This document shows, piece after piece, positions 10,701 through 21,311 of a stretch of DNA of 64,000 bases. The notes beneath the pieces were generated by a model. That model did no database searches and had not been told where the DNA came from. It saw only the letters and a list, made by a program, of their open reading frames with translations. The first letter of the stretch is position 1. Each line of letters starts with the position of its first letter. The stretch lies in NCBI RefSeq assembly GCF_018143015.1, contig NC_054743.1, positions 65,315,244 to 65,379,243 on the forward strand, given 5' to 3'. The stretch is from Lytechinus variegatus (Eukaryota; Echinodermata; Echinoidea; Temnopleuroida; Toxopneustidae). A program made the translations under genes and the position numbers.

Positions 10701-11397
10701 TGATCCTACCTAAGCTCTATATACATTATGGTGCACGTTTGTAATACAGAGGAGAATCTCAATCAGCGAGGAGTCAGATTAAATCCATCAACCCTGTGAT
10801 ATTTTTGCGTTAATCTAAAAAAAAATAGCCTGATATTGGGGGTATACATCATACAACCCTAAATGCAGTCCTCCCCAAGTCAATGATATAAGCAACCCTG
10901 ATTCGAATCGCCGCCGGTTAAAATAAATATCCTTAAGAAGAGGCTAACTGAAATAGGGAAAGAAAGAGAGAGATAGAGGCTGGATTGAGCTTACTCTTTC
11001 AACATGATTGTAGATTGGTTTTCGAAACGAGTTTAGTTTAGATATCTATACTCCTGTTTTGCTCTATCTCCTATCGAATAATTGTCACAGTATTTACAAG
11101 ATAATTTCAATTATTATTCATATCCAGTAGTATTTCCCTTTCTCCAATAAACTGAAAGTTTGAATTGACAAATCGATTTTCTTCCGATCGAGTCTTGGTT
11201 CCTTTCATAAAAACCTTCATGTACCAATGACGTACAGTTTACGCACGGTCTAGGAAATGTCCTTTATTCACGATCATGATCTATATATATATATATTCAC
11301 ATGGATGGATTGGAATCATTGTATAACATCAGTTATAACAGCAACTAATACCAGAGCGAAATCTGGTCATTATCAGGGAAAATTATATATTGAACTA
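10701..11397. other. Intergenic region between the two receptor copies
   Basis: AT-rich, with a short TA run near 11281-11296. No exon or RNA gene was recognised. Confidence 0.3.
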
Positions 11398-12283
11398 TGG
11401 CATCAGGAACTCCATTGAACGGAATCGCCTCGGAGACTCTTGACACACCAAGTGCCATATTCTACGTGGTGACATTGCTCTTTCCGTAATTTCCAACGGA
11501 CTTTTATTAATAGTACTTCGCAACCAAAAAGAGCTTTACCCTAATATGCAAGTTCTCTATAGAATCCTGGCAACTTGCAACCTGATCTTGAGTGTAACAT
11601 GGAACACTTGGAATATGATTTGGTTTTCGTTTGAAAGCGCGAAAATGTGCACGATCATAAGTCACGCGTTTCCTTTCGTATTTGTCTTATCGCTTTGGGT
11701 CGTCATGCAAACACTGTTCGCAATCAGTTTCAAGTTTCAGTTTCAAGCCTGGTGACCTCCTGGTCACCAGGCCCCTCCGGTATCCTACGATAGTGACAAA
11801 GACCAGATTGATTGTAGCCCTTGTGCCTACTGGAGCAACTTCATTGGTGGTATGTGGAGCATACCTGTCGATTCCAGAATCGCCTACTGTTTCTCGTCCT
11901 TGTGATATACATTCGACTCTTACTCATCGCTTGTCAAAAAGAAAAGACTGTCGCAAATCAGCAAGACAGTGCGTTTTGCAGGAACGAACGTCGGATATCG
12001 AGATGCAGAACGCCAGGAAGCAACGGAATGGATTCCCACAGAACAGACCGAACCCGAATGCAATGGGATACCAAAAATGACATCCCAAGAAGAGGGCTGT
12101 CAAAGCCTCACGACTGTTCTCGTTTGGATTCGGTCATTCTACATTACGTGGATATCATTTGTTGTGTTTTTCTCAAGATTATGGGAACCGTATGTTCTCG
12201 CCATTCTTGATAAGATTGCAGTCTGTTGTACTTGGGTCCAGCCGATAGTGTACCTGTTGACGAAGCAAGGAAGTTATGCTTGA
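11398..12283 (+). pseudogene. Decayed paralogue of the neighbouring GPCR
   Basis: Receptor-like pieces are spread over all three plus frames. After an ATG at 11398 the frame stops at 11491. From about 11484 another frame gives a helix 1-3 region (SNGLLLIVLRNQKEL, MQVLYRILATC), colinear with the upstream receptor. A third gives LLVTRPLRYPTIVTKTR and helix 4, then SIPESPT. A large part of extracellular loop 2 and helix 5 is missing before YIRLLLIACQKEK. Helix 7 (CTWVQPIVYLLT) returns in yet another frame and stops early. It shares VTRPLRY and QPIVYLLT with the intact gene, so the two are tandem duplicates, this one inactivated by several frameshifts and deletions. Confidence 0.75.
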
Positions 12284-12907
12284 AGATATTCAGGTTTGAT
12301 CGAGGAGCCCATGCATTAGATGTCGGATATTGCCAATTATCTGTTCATTTTGTTGGATGTAGACATCAGGCCCCATCACACTAAACCACGATAAAGGCGA
12401 AAAACAGAAGAACAAGAGACGAAGAGAATGACAGATGAGAGAAAAGGGGAGAAGTAGTTGGGTAAGAAGGAAAAAAGAGAAGTCTCACGTTGTGAGTTTC
12501 AATAATTTCATAAAAAGAAGAGGTTCCCGGGCTAGCGTTCAAACTCACTTGACACTCCGTTTTGTTGACGATCAGCCATGCATTCAGTCTTTTGTTCACC
12601 CTGCGATAGCTTCTATGGGAAAACGATGAAAACACGTTTATTTAATGTAATTATGGAAATACAAGCCTTATTTAAAATAACCAGAACTTTGTTATATTCA
12701 TGACCTGACACAGCCCGCCAAATGACTTTTGGTATCCCCTCTTCAAATTGTTTTTGCTCACTCATGCGTAAATGAGGAATAATCAAAGTTATATCAGATA
12801 AAAGAGGAGATTCTAAGTTTTACAGTGGTAGCTCATTTGTCTATTGTTTTTTGTGAATACGCTATGATGAATCATCGATAAATCTCGGTTTCTTTTTTTC
12901 TGGGACG
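12284..12907. other. Intergenic, no gene seen
   Basis: Purine-rich stretch near 12400-12490 and otherwise unremarkable AT-rich sequence. Confidence 0.3.
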
Positions 12908-13109
12908 CACTGTATATGTCCACATCAGAGAAGTGTCAGACAACACCAGTTTCGTTTTGGTATAACACTAGATAGGTGTTTATACAACACGAATTTGTAT
13001 CAAACAGCATCGGTTTGATTCCAAACTGGTGTTGTTTCAATACTTCTCTGGTGAGGACATTCGATTCCGGGCTGGTGTTAAATCAACACCGAAGTTTTTG
13101 CAGTGTATG
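12908..13109. repeat. MITE with CACCAG / TGGTGTTG blocks, copy 1
   Basis: Nearly the same sequence as 17604-17829. It contains ACAACACCAGTTTCGTTTTG, GATTCCAAACTGGTGTTGTT and AATACTTCTCTGGTG in the same order, and ends near GCAGTGTA. This copy lacks the outermost left end. A fragment of the same family (CTCCGGTGTTGACTTA) lies at about 36660. Confidence 0.65.
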
Positions 13110-13869
13110 ATTAGAGCCAGGTAACACAAAGGTCAGCGATTAATCATTAATTTGAAAGAAGAATTGTGATAGGCTCATTGTCAGTCTACTGAGCAAAATG
13201 CGCATGTGACGATGATCTTGATTGGCCGTTTCATTTAGCGAATTCTGTGTTACGTGGCCCCTCTTGATGATGCTGTTGATTGAATAAATTCATCATTTTC
13301 TGATAAAGCCTTACATGGACAAAAATTTGAATGTTTTGCCTCAAATGCGATTGTCTTTTTTTGTACTTCGTCTATTGATTGTTATGACCCCAACCGACAC
13401 AGATTTTTTTCTTTCATTTTACCGCCTATAAAAATATGTTTCACATCAATCAGCACCTCATAGCAGTTGCGTACTGATGTCCCCCTCCCCCCAACAAAAA
13501 ATAAATAAAGAGTGATAATAAGATAACAAGTCACGACTAAGAAAAAATAAATAGGGAAAGAAAATGAAAGAGAGAGTGGCAAAATGTGATATCATTTTCT
13601 GAATATTATGTAAAAATGTATCACAAATTGGAGTTTTTTAATAAAAGTGTAGATTTTTTCGCTCACTACCAATTTTGTAAATTTTTTGCTCGATATGATT
13701 TGCCATGGTAATTTTTTCGGGAGGGGGGTCATTATGCCACTGCACACATTTACAAGTTTGAAAAGGATGGGTAAAAATGAGTAATTTGTTGGTATAAATG
13801 GCATTTATCGGATAAAGATAAATTATGTTTCATTGGTAAAAAAAAAAATCAAGTAACATGGATTAACAG

Positions 13870-14276
13870 TAAGCCCGTCTCACTCTATGCGATCCGGTGC
13901 GACGCGATTTTTCAAGAAATCTCATTTTGCATTAAATATGAAAAATCTGAAGGAGACAAATGATTTTATTTAAAGTTTGGCATATTGTTAGGAAAACTAA
14001 AATCATGTTTTTACTTTGCGGCAAGCCCTATGGTCGGAGTAAAGTCCCCATCGGCTTCAAGTCGAAGCCGATGAAGACATCATTACGATTTGGAATTGAA
14101 CTTGTTTTTATTCATTCAGGGAGGCTCTAACTGGACTGAAATTCGGTTTCAGTAGTCCTACCACTATTCTGAGCTCTGATCTGTAATATTATAGTTGTTG
14201 GAATATCCATATCAAATTCTATCACAATTAATTTGAAATTCGGATCGCAACGAATCGCATAGTGCGAGACAGGCTT
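13870..14276. mobile_element. Foldback/MITE with TAAGCC-GTCTC ends
   Basis: Left end TAAGCCCGTCTCACTCTATG at 13870 is matched inverted at 14241-14276 (CATAGTGCGAGACAGGCTTA), with CGATCCG/CGGATCG next inside. About 400 bp, with no coding potential. Another related end (AAAAGCCCCCTCACACCTG) starts at 14277 with no partner recognised. Confidence 0.55.
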
Positions 14277-14427
14277 AAAAGCCCCCTCACACCTGACCGA
14301 ATGTAGGCGGACGGAGGGTGACGAATGGGAAAAATGCACGAAATGCACGCGAATTCAACGAATTCAAATAAAATTTCCGTCAAATCATGTGATCATTAGC
14401 TATTGTCAAATTTTATCAACGAACGGT

Positions 14428-15543
14428 AAAGCCCCTTTTACACCTTCACGGAAGCAACACGGATCATCCCGGATTGTCAATCCGGGGTCATCCGTGTACA
14501 GTCCGGGACTACCGTGTACACTCCGGCTACTCATCCGGCGCCATCCTTGATGTACCGGCATGGCCGGGAGAAAAATTGAACATGTTCAATTTTTCATCCC
14601 GGAGTACACGGACTGATAATCATCCGTGTTCATCCTTGTAGCCTCCTTGTACATCCGTGTAGCTACCGAATGCATCCGGGATGCTCCTTGTAAGAACCGG
14701 GTGATCCTTGTTGATACCGGCTTTATCCGGGGTCAAATGTTTGTATTGTTTGCGTACATGAACAATAGTCTGTATTCATAACTAGACAAGACCAATATTG
14801 GGAGAATTTGAATTCAAGGAGCATTTTGGGGTAAAAGTTGGGAACCGGTCATTTCACCTAATTTGAAGGTGCTGAATCTGATAAGACCGGTTCCCAAGCC
14901 AATTTTCAATGTCTAGACTACCTAATTTGCATAAACAAAATGGCTGCCAAATTGACCATTAAAAATCTTATTTCTACAATATTCTTTTATAATACTCGCT
15001 TTCATCGACATGGATACTGCAAAATCCTGCATACATGACATTCTGGAAAATTTGTTATTTCTGTTTGCGGCTAATTAATTATGCAAATTTATGCATATTT
15101 TCCAATATTATGTATAATTTGATAATTACACCTAAAAGTTTATCATTTTGGGTACAAATAGCATTTGTATCATTATGATAATTGTTTGGCCCTTAAATAT
15201 AATATTTAGGTCAATTTTTCTATGTATTTTATCGTCAGAATACTTGCCTAATGCACTTGATATATCCCAGTACAGAATGTGAGCAACCGTGAAGGTCCGT
15301 GTAAAGACCCAGTAACATCCGTGATCATCCGGGGTATTCCGTGTTGGCTCCGGGAGCATATCAAACAGGATCCCTATTGCTACTTTGCCTATCCTTGTAG
15401 ACTCCGTACTTTTCCGTACATATCCGTGTTAATAACCAGTTAACTCCGTACTCACTCCGGAAATGCTAGGAAAATACAAATTTGTGCCCCGGATCATCAC
15501 GGACTGAGATCCGCGATGATCCGTGAAGGTGTAAAAGGGGCTT
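14428..15543. mobile_element. Foldback element with TCCGTGT subterminal repeats, 1.1 kb
   Basis: The ends are AAAGCCCCTTTTACACCTTC at 14428 and its complement GAAGGTGTAAAAGGGGCTT ending at 15543. Both arms consist of many short ATCCGTGTA / CCGGGAT / TCCTTGTA words (14455-14730 and 15290-15530) around a unique AT-rich centre. No open frame. Confidence 0.6.
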
Positions 15544-16270
15544 GAGCGAAGGATTAACATGACATGCAAATGATATCGATTTTCGGTTCACCTCTTTGAG
15601 GAAATTGCTGCCGAAGGCGAGCGAAGGGTTGATAGAACACAATAAGACGAAGGAACAGTGAGCAATGATTTGATATGGCGTCCGATTAGAAACGAAGACG
15701 AGGGAATAGATTCGTTACGGGTTCTTTCGAGATCGGTCCGCTTTTGCAAAAGCGGAATTTGATGTCCATACATTGTGTTTATATTTATTTCATTTTTAAT
15801 GAAGCTGTTCAAGAAATAAAAAAAGGGAAAAGAGATACTGCGTAAAATCATCCTTCAGGTTTCAAGAAAAGAAATACAGTATACGTTTTACAATGACATT
15901 TTGAAAACTTAACTTATTGTTGTTAGTATTGTTATCATCCTCATAATCATTATTATTATCATTTTTACTATTATTATAGTGTTTAATAATCATCATTGCG
16001 AATAAAAAAAAATTCCCCGCTCGCTTCGCTTACTTACAATACTTATAGACAATTAGGTTATAGATTTGTATGTACGTACACTCATATAGCCTATGTATAA
16101 CACATACCCTCACCCACACACATTTCCCCTTATGAAATGTATATGTAAATTCATCCTATTACCCAAATGTGTTTTTTAAGATGTTAGTATAATATCAAGT
16201 AAATTTTCAGTTGAATTTCGTGAAACTATCCTCCAATCTCTTAACCTTTAATGGAAAGCAAAATACGACC
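15544..16270. other. Non-coding stretch
   Basis: AT-rich with ATT/ATC-rich low complexity near 15915-16000 and a GCTCGCTTCGCTTAC word at 16020 that resembles the core of the 8.1-kb repeat. No gene seen. Confidence 0.3.
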
Positions 16271-16712
16271 AGGTGGGTGCTTCATAAGCTGCTCGTAAGA
16301 TACGAGTGACTTTACGCACGACTGGTGATTCTTTCATGTACTATATGATACATGTATCCCCGTGTAATTGGGTTATGACCTAAGAACATGTTCCAGTTGT
16401 GCGTAAAGACGTTCGTAACATTACGAACAGCCTTATTAAACACCTACCTGGCCTTAATTGTCATTGGCAGTTAATGAGCGTTACCACGGTAGTTACCATT
16501 GGATGGCAAAGTTAACATCGTGGTAACTTTTATGCAACAGGTGGGTGTTTCATAAAGCTGTTCGTAAGATAAGAACGACTTTAAGAACGACTGGTGATCC
16601 TTTCTTTTGGTAAATGGTATACACCATAGGCGATGGTTTAGCGCGTAAGAAAGGATCACCAGTCGTTCTTAAAAGTCACTCTTAACTTACGAACAGCTTT
16701 ATGAAACGGCCT
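16271..16712. repeat. Two adjacent copies of the CATAAAGCTGTTCGTAAG MITE
   Basis: Copies at 16271-16450 and 16541-16712 each have an AGGTGGGTG(C/T)TTCATAA-type left end and an inverted right end (TTACGAACAGC, then TTTATGAAAC or TTATTAAACACC). Inner arms of the second copy (AAGAACGACTGGTGATCC and GGATCACCAGTCGTTCTT) pair exactly. Same family as 4612-4772. Confidence 0.65.
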
Positions 16713-17603
16713 CCAGTACCCTGAACGTTTAACAAACAAGCTGCTTACTTTACAAGATAATTCAAGGAGGAGAAAGTAGACTTTAATCAGATTATAATGT
16801 GTTGTCTCGCTCTTTGAGGAAATTGTCGTGGGATTTCTCCTGGTAAATATCTATTCAAAAGTACCGCCTCACCTTAATGACGCATCCTGATGGTATGTCT
16901 AGGGAATTACAGAAAGTAACTGCATGTTCAGTGAACCAGCGGCTAGCTATAGGCGATCAGCACAAGTCACACACACAATTAAGGGCGTTGTGATGATCCT
17001 CTACCGGACAAGGACAAAACATTACAATTTATCTGGGCTTTCCCTAAAAAAGATCATGTGGATTCTATATTTAGGATTCTATATTTAGAATTTGAAGGGG
17101 GGGAATAATAGGCCTGTTATACCGTGTTCAAAACATGACGTCAACAGTAAATACCATGAATACGTACGAGTGAATATGAATTCAAATGCATTTTCTCTGT
17201 GTAGAAGCCATTATCTGTAGCTGTCAATTCAAAACTCACTTTTGTCACGCTCCATGGACAATGGCAATGTTCGCGTTTGCAGTTGTTCGCGCGCAGCCAT
17301 GCTGAGACAAGATGGACTTTTCTACAGGTGTGAGGCAGCAGTTCCATCAGGATGTTTCCGAACAGACCAACTTTCACCGACTACTACAGAAAACGCGTTT
17401 GGTGTTGCAGGAAGGCTGTTGATTGCTCCTGTTGATTCGTTCCGACTACGAAGATAAAACTTTTAAATGCAACCCGAAGCAGCACCGGAAGCAGTGTAGG
17501 ACCATGGGCCCGACACCTTCACGCCCAAGGGAATCGGAGTAAGTGATCAATGATTTTCATATTATTTTTTATAAACTAACAAGCTTAAATATCTCGGATC
17601 TAT
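16713..17603. other. Non-coding stretch with a GC-richer patch
   Basis: A GC-richer segment at 17230-17460 has short overlapping open frames on both strands, but none has recognisable domains or clear splice context, so I do not call a gene. Confidence 0.3.
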
Positions 17604-17829
17604 TACACTGCAAAAATTCTGGTGTCGATTTAATGCCAGCCCGGAATCTATATATGTCCACACCAGAGAAATGTTCAACAACACCAGTTTCGTTTTGGTC
17701 TGACACCAGATTAGTATTAAAACCGCATCGATTTGATTCCAAACTGGTGTTGTTTCAATACTTCTCTGGTGTTGACACATATACATTCTGGGCTGGTGTT
17801 AAATCAACACCGGAGGTTTAGCAGTGTAT
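17604..17829. mobile_element. MITE with CACCAG / TGGTGTTG blocks, copy 2
   Basis: Complete copy with TACACTGCAAAAATTCTGGTG at the left and GGAGGTTTAGCAGTGTA at the right, so the ends TACACTGC and GCAGTGTA are inverted. Internally it matches 12908-13109 block for block. Confidence 0.65.
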
Positions 17830-18204
17830 ATTATTCTCTGATGTCCGCTAGTTTGCTTCAGTTGCTTTTTAAGTCATTGTATTTAGTGTCAATTGAATGA
17901 TCTTTTACTTTATCTTTAAGATTGTTCTACATATACTTACAATTTACAAATATATTCATGCCTATGTTATGACATGATGTTAAGTGTTATATGCTACATG
18001 TATTGTCACAAAGGCCCATGAGAGACCAACAAATTGTTTAATAGGCTTCCCTGTTTTAATAAAACTACTTTATACCCATACCAGGGGCTCTTAACATTGG
18101 CAACTGATTTAGAGCATTAGATATGTATTGCTGCAATTTATTTCATTATAAAGGATACATATTCACACAAGTATGAAATAATGAAAACAAAATATGATTT
18201 TTAG

Positions 18205-18420
18205 GTAATAACATAAGAAAACGGAAAGTGGAGATGTGACATCATCAGCCCACCTGATGAATATTCATGACGACTGTTTTCACAAAATATTGCTGAAGTT
18301 AAAACTTCAATAACTTTATTATTTGTTATCCGATTTTGATGAAATTTTCGGCATTTTGATCAGTGAATTCTACTCTATGTATTAAAATATCAATATTTTC
18401 AGCCCGGACCATCCCTTTAA
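18205..18420. repeat. Fragment of the GGGATGGTCCGGGCTGAAAA repeat family
   Basis: It ends TTTCAGCCCGGACCATCCCTTTAA and contains ATGACATCATCAGCC-type and TTATTTGTTATCCGATTTTG blocks, all found in the same order in the complete element at 57706-58322. Confidence 0.6.
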
Positions 18421-18734
18421 TTACATAATTTTATAATTTAAACTAACGGCTCTTATCATGCAGCATAATTGAATGAAAATATTTTCAGTACTTGGTATTT
18501 TCGAAACCCCCTCTCACTGTTTAGAAGCTGTCAAGTTATGATTTGTTTCAGTTATCCCTATTGTCAATTTTGTGTCAAAGTCAAGTTAAATGAAGACATA
18601 CGCGGAAACACATGGGACAATGCCTTGTGCATTTTCATTTTAACAAAATTGTGCAAACATCTTCTTTTACAATTTTATTTATGAAAATCACACTGATATC
18701 GAGAATGAAAGAATCAGCTTATCATTTGAAGATA

Positions 18735-19344
18735 TACACTCGGCAAAAAAGTTCTTGGACACTTATAAAAGTTAAAATATTCCATACAGATATTTGAATC
18801 AATTCAAATTATTGTATGTCAACATGACCAGACAATATTCCTCTTCCAGTATAACATGACATTTTCATGTGAACAGTCATGCATGGATGGTTAAATGCTT
18901 TAAACGACAGCAATGTCAGCAAAAGTAAATTGCAAGAAATGGACCATTCCAATGCTAATGATCATGGCCATCCAGTAGGCATACATTCAACAATTTTAAC
19001 AGGTGGTTATCATTTTGAATTGAATGCTTAGGGATGCACATGAGATGCATAATGAGATGGACACTCACTTTCAAGATGAAGTTTTCCAACCAAGAGCGTG
19101 CAAGAGCAATAGGAATATTGAAGTCTGGGCAGTCATTTAGACATTTATGCCACATAAACTTTCACAACTTAAAGAATGACATCGTTTCCTTGCAATTTTC
19201 TTTTACTGTTCACATGAAAATGTCATACTGGACGAGGAATATTGTCTGGTCATGTTGACATACAATAATTTTCCTTTAATCAAATATCTATATGGAATAT
19301 TCTAACTTTTATAAGTGTCCAAGAACTCTTTTTAGCTGAGTGTA
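18735..19344. mobile_element. Tc1/mariner deletion derivative with long inverted arms
   Basis: The ends are TACACTCGGCAAAAAAGTTC and, inverted, GAACTCTTTTTAGCTGAGTGTA. Arms of about 280 bases pair with few changes (TTCTTGGACACTTATAAAAG, GACCAGACAATATTCCTC). A TA is present at each end, as for Tc1 insertion. The centre, about 19070-19150 on the plus strand, encodes FSNQERARAIGILKSGQSFR, which resembles the helix-turn-helix start of Tc1 transposases. The rest of the transposase is missing. Confidence 0.6.
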
Positions 19345-19648
19345 TTTAAAAAATAAAGACAATAAAACACTTAAAACTGTAATACAATACTGATCAATGG
19401 TGTACGATTTGCTCTATATAACAATAAGCTGCTGATTTTTTTTTAGACTCGCCTTGTGACACCCTGATGAAATTGTACTGAAAAGAAATAGGTGTCAAAT
19501 TTTTGGTCTTATGTTTATTCTATTGTTTTTTAATATCTCATGCATTTCCTTGTTATAATTTTTTTATGGTGTTTTGTCGATGGAAATTATAGGGGACAGA
19601 ATGACAACCACAGACAACATGAAGTAAATTGTAAATTGCTTTCTGGTC

Positions 19649-20196
19649 CCGGGGGGGGGGCACTTACATTGACGAGTGGATACCATGCGGGACCACCCCA
19701 AAAAAAACGGAAAAAGGATGTCCTTTTCATGATAGGGCACGTTACGTACGTAACGTGAAAAAGGGGTATCTATTTCGTTAGGAAAGCTACGTGTTTAGGG
19801 TCAAATTTCCGGGGATGATAAAACAAAATAAATCTGTGTTATAAAGGATGTCCTTTTTGCCCCAACACTACGTGTTTAGAGTCCGATTCGCGCGACATGT
19901 GGAAGGTAGGGCCGTACTAAACCAAAAGATGTGTAAAAGTAAAACCGACGACCGACGGACCCGTGACATACATGTATCTCTCCCGGATATCGCTGTACTT
20001 GTTTTGGGGTTCATTTCAGGGAATACTTGTCAAGAGTATCGTTTTGTTTCCAATATTTGTTAAGGGTAGGGTTTCACACGCCAATACTTGTTAAGGGGTG
20101 CATTTTCAGAATATGGAAAATACGTGCTTATGGTTTTTTTCGAGACCCCATGGTCGCGCATGGTATCCACTCGTCAATGGAAGTGACCCCCCCGGG
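19649..20196. mobile_element. G-run-ended MITE, copy 1, with 9-bp target duplication
   Basis: The ends are a G run then CACTTACATTGACGAGTGG, and inverted CCACTCGTCAATGGAAGTG, then a C run. Flanks TTTCTGGTC (19640-19648) and TTTCAGGTC (20197-20205) differ at one of nine positions. Inside are ACGTTACGTACGTAACGTG and CTACGTGTTTAG blocks shared, in the opposite orientation, with 30144-30704. Confidence 0.65.
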
Positions 20197-20205
20197 TTTC
20201 AGGTC

Positions 20206-21311
20206 ATTAAAATATAATAAAGTTTACATCGCTACAAAGAATACCTCCTGGTCATCCAAGCGTGAACACGCACCACATAAATATGGTATCAAATTTGGGG
20301 GAACGTATTCTTTCAGGTCATATATAATGATTATGTGTTCATGGCATACCTTAAATTAGGGATGTGTGATGTTTCATTTTTGTTTACTCACACGGTATAT
20401 ACAGTATAAATGGAGTGGGCGCAGGGGGCACCCACTCACTCCTACGAACAGAAGTAACGACTTCAATTGGTATTCAGAGACCGAGGATCTCTGCATGGGT
20501 TGTGCAATCATCCATTGATCTTTCATTGTCCATACGAGTTTACAGATATTTGAACTGTTCACATGGTCGTGCTTCTGTGGTTTGTATGTATAGGCTACCG
20601 ATTCAAGTCATGGAATTGGGTGAACTTCACACGAATGTGAAAAATACACAACACAACATTGCTTTATATTTATTCATGTTGGCTTAATCTTGTCCCCCAT
20701 ATTGGTCTGGTATTTCGTGCAATCAAAAATTCCTTGACAATAAGCATAAGGATGAAAGGTGAAATGTGCATATAGATACGTGAATTATAGGGTACCTTCT
20801 ATTTTGACGTGTGAAATAGACGTTCATAGTTTCATCTGCCAAGCCAGGAAAAGTGATCAGGTTAAATGTAACCAACATAGCCGGAGCAATTGACAACAAA
20901 CATATGTTAAGCCCCTAATAATGGTCGGGGAGCAAGACACCTTGGCCCCCTGAATCCCCTGGTATATATTTAAGAACCCGTGGTCGCACGTGTGTACTGT
21001 ATATCTTTAAGTTTAAGTACCACTGTCACTACTACTGTTACTAGGGGTAGACCCTGGATTACATGTAGATATAGGGAGGGGGCACATTGACAAGCAATGA
21101 AAAAATAATTACGATAAAGGCCTATATTACACGGTTGTTATTTTGTAAACATTTTTTTTTAACAAAGGGAAAATTTCGGTAGGCGAAGCAAATAGGCCCC
21201 AGGATCAACGCCTGAAGGTAGTACTTATTCAACTATATGCGCATCCACAAGCAAGCTTACATGTAACGTTGTAATGTTCTTACTTTCATTCAATTTTGTT
21301 CAGACTCATGC
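20206..21311. other. Region upstream of the NLR gene
   Basis: No exon recognised. A TATATATTTAAG box at about 20963 lies 350 bases before the likely NLR start codon and could be a core promoter, but TATA-like words are common in this AT-rich DNA. Confidence 0.25.

Noticed and set aside
17141-17457. Pair of overlapping Cys-containing frames in a GC-richer patch
   Set aside because: Frames on both strands are similarly open and neither shows family motifs or clear exon borders; left uncalled.
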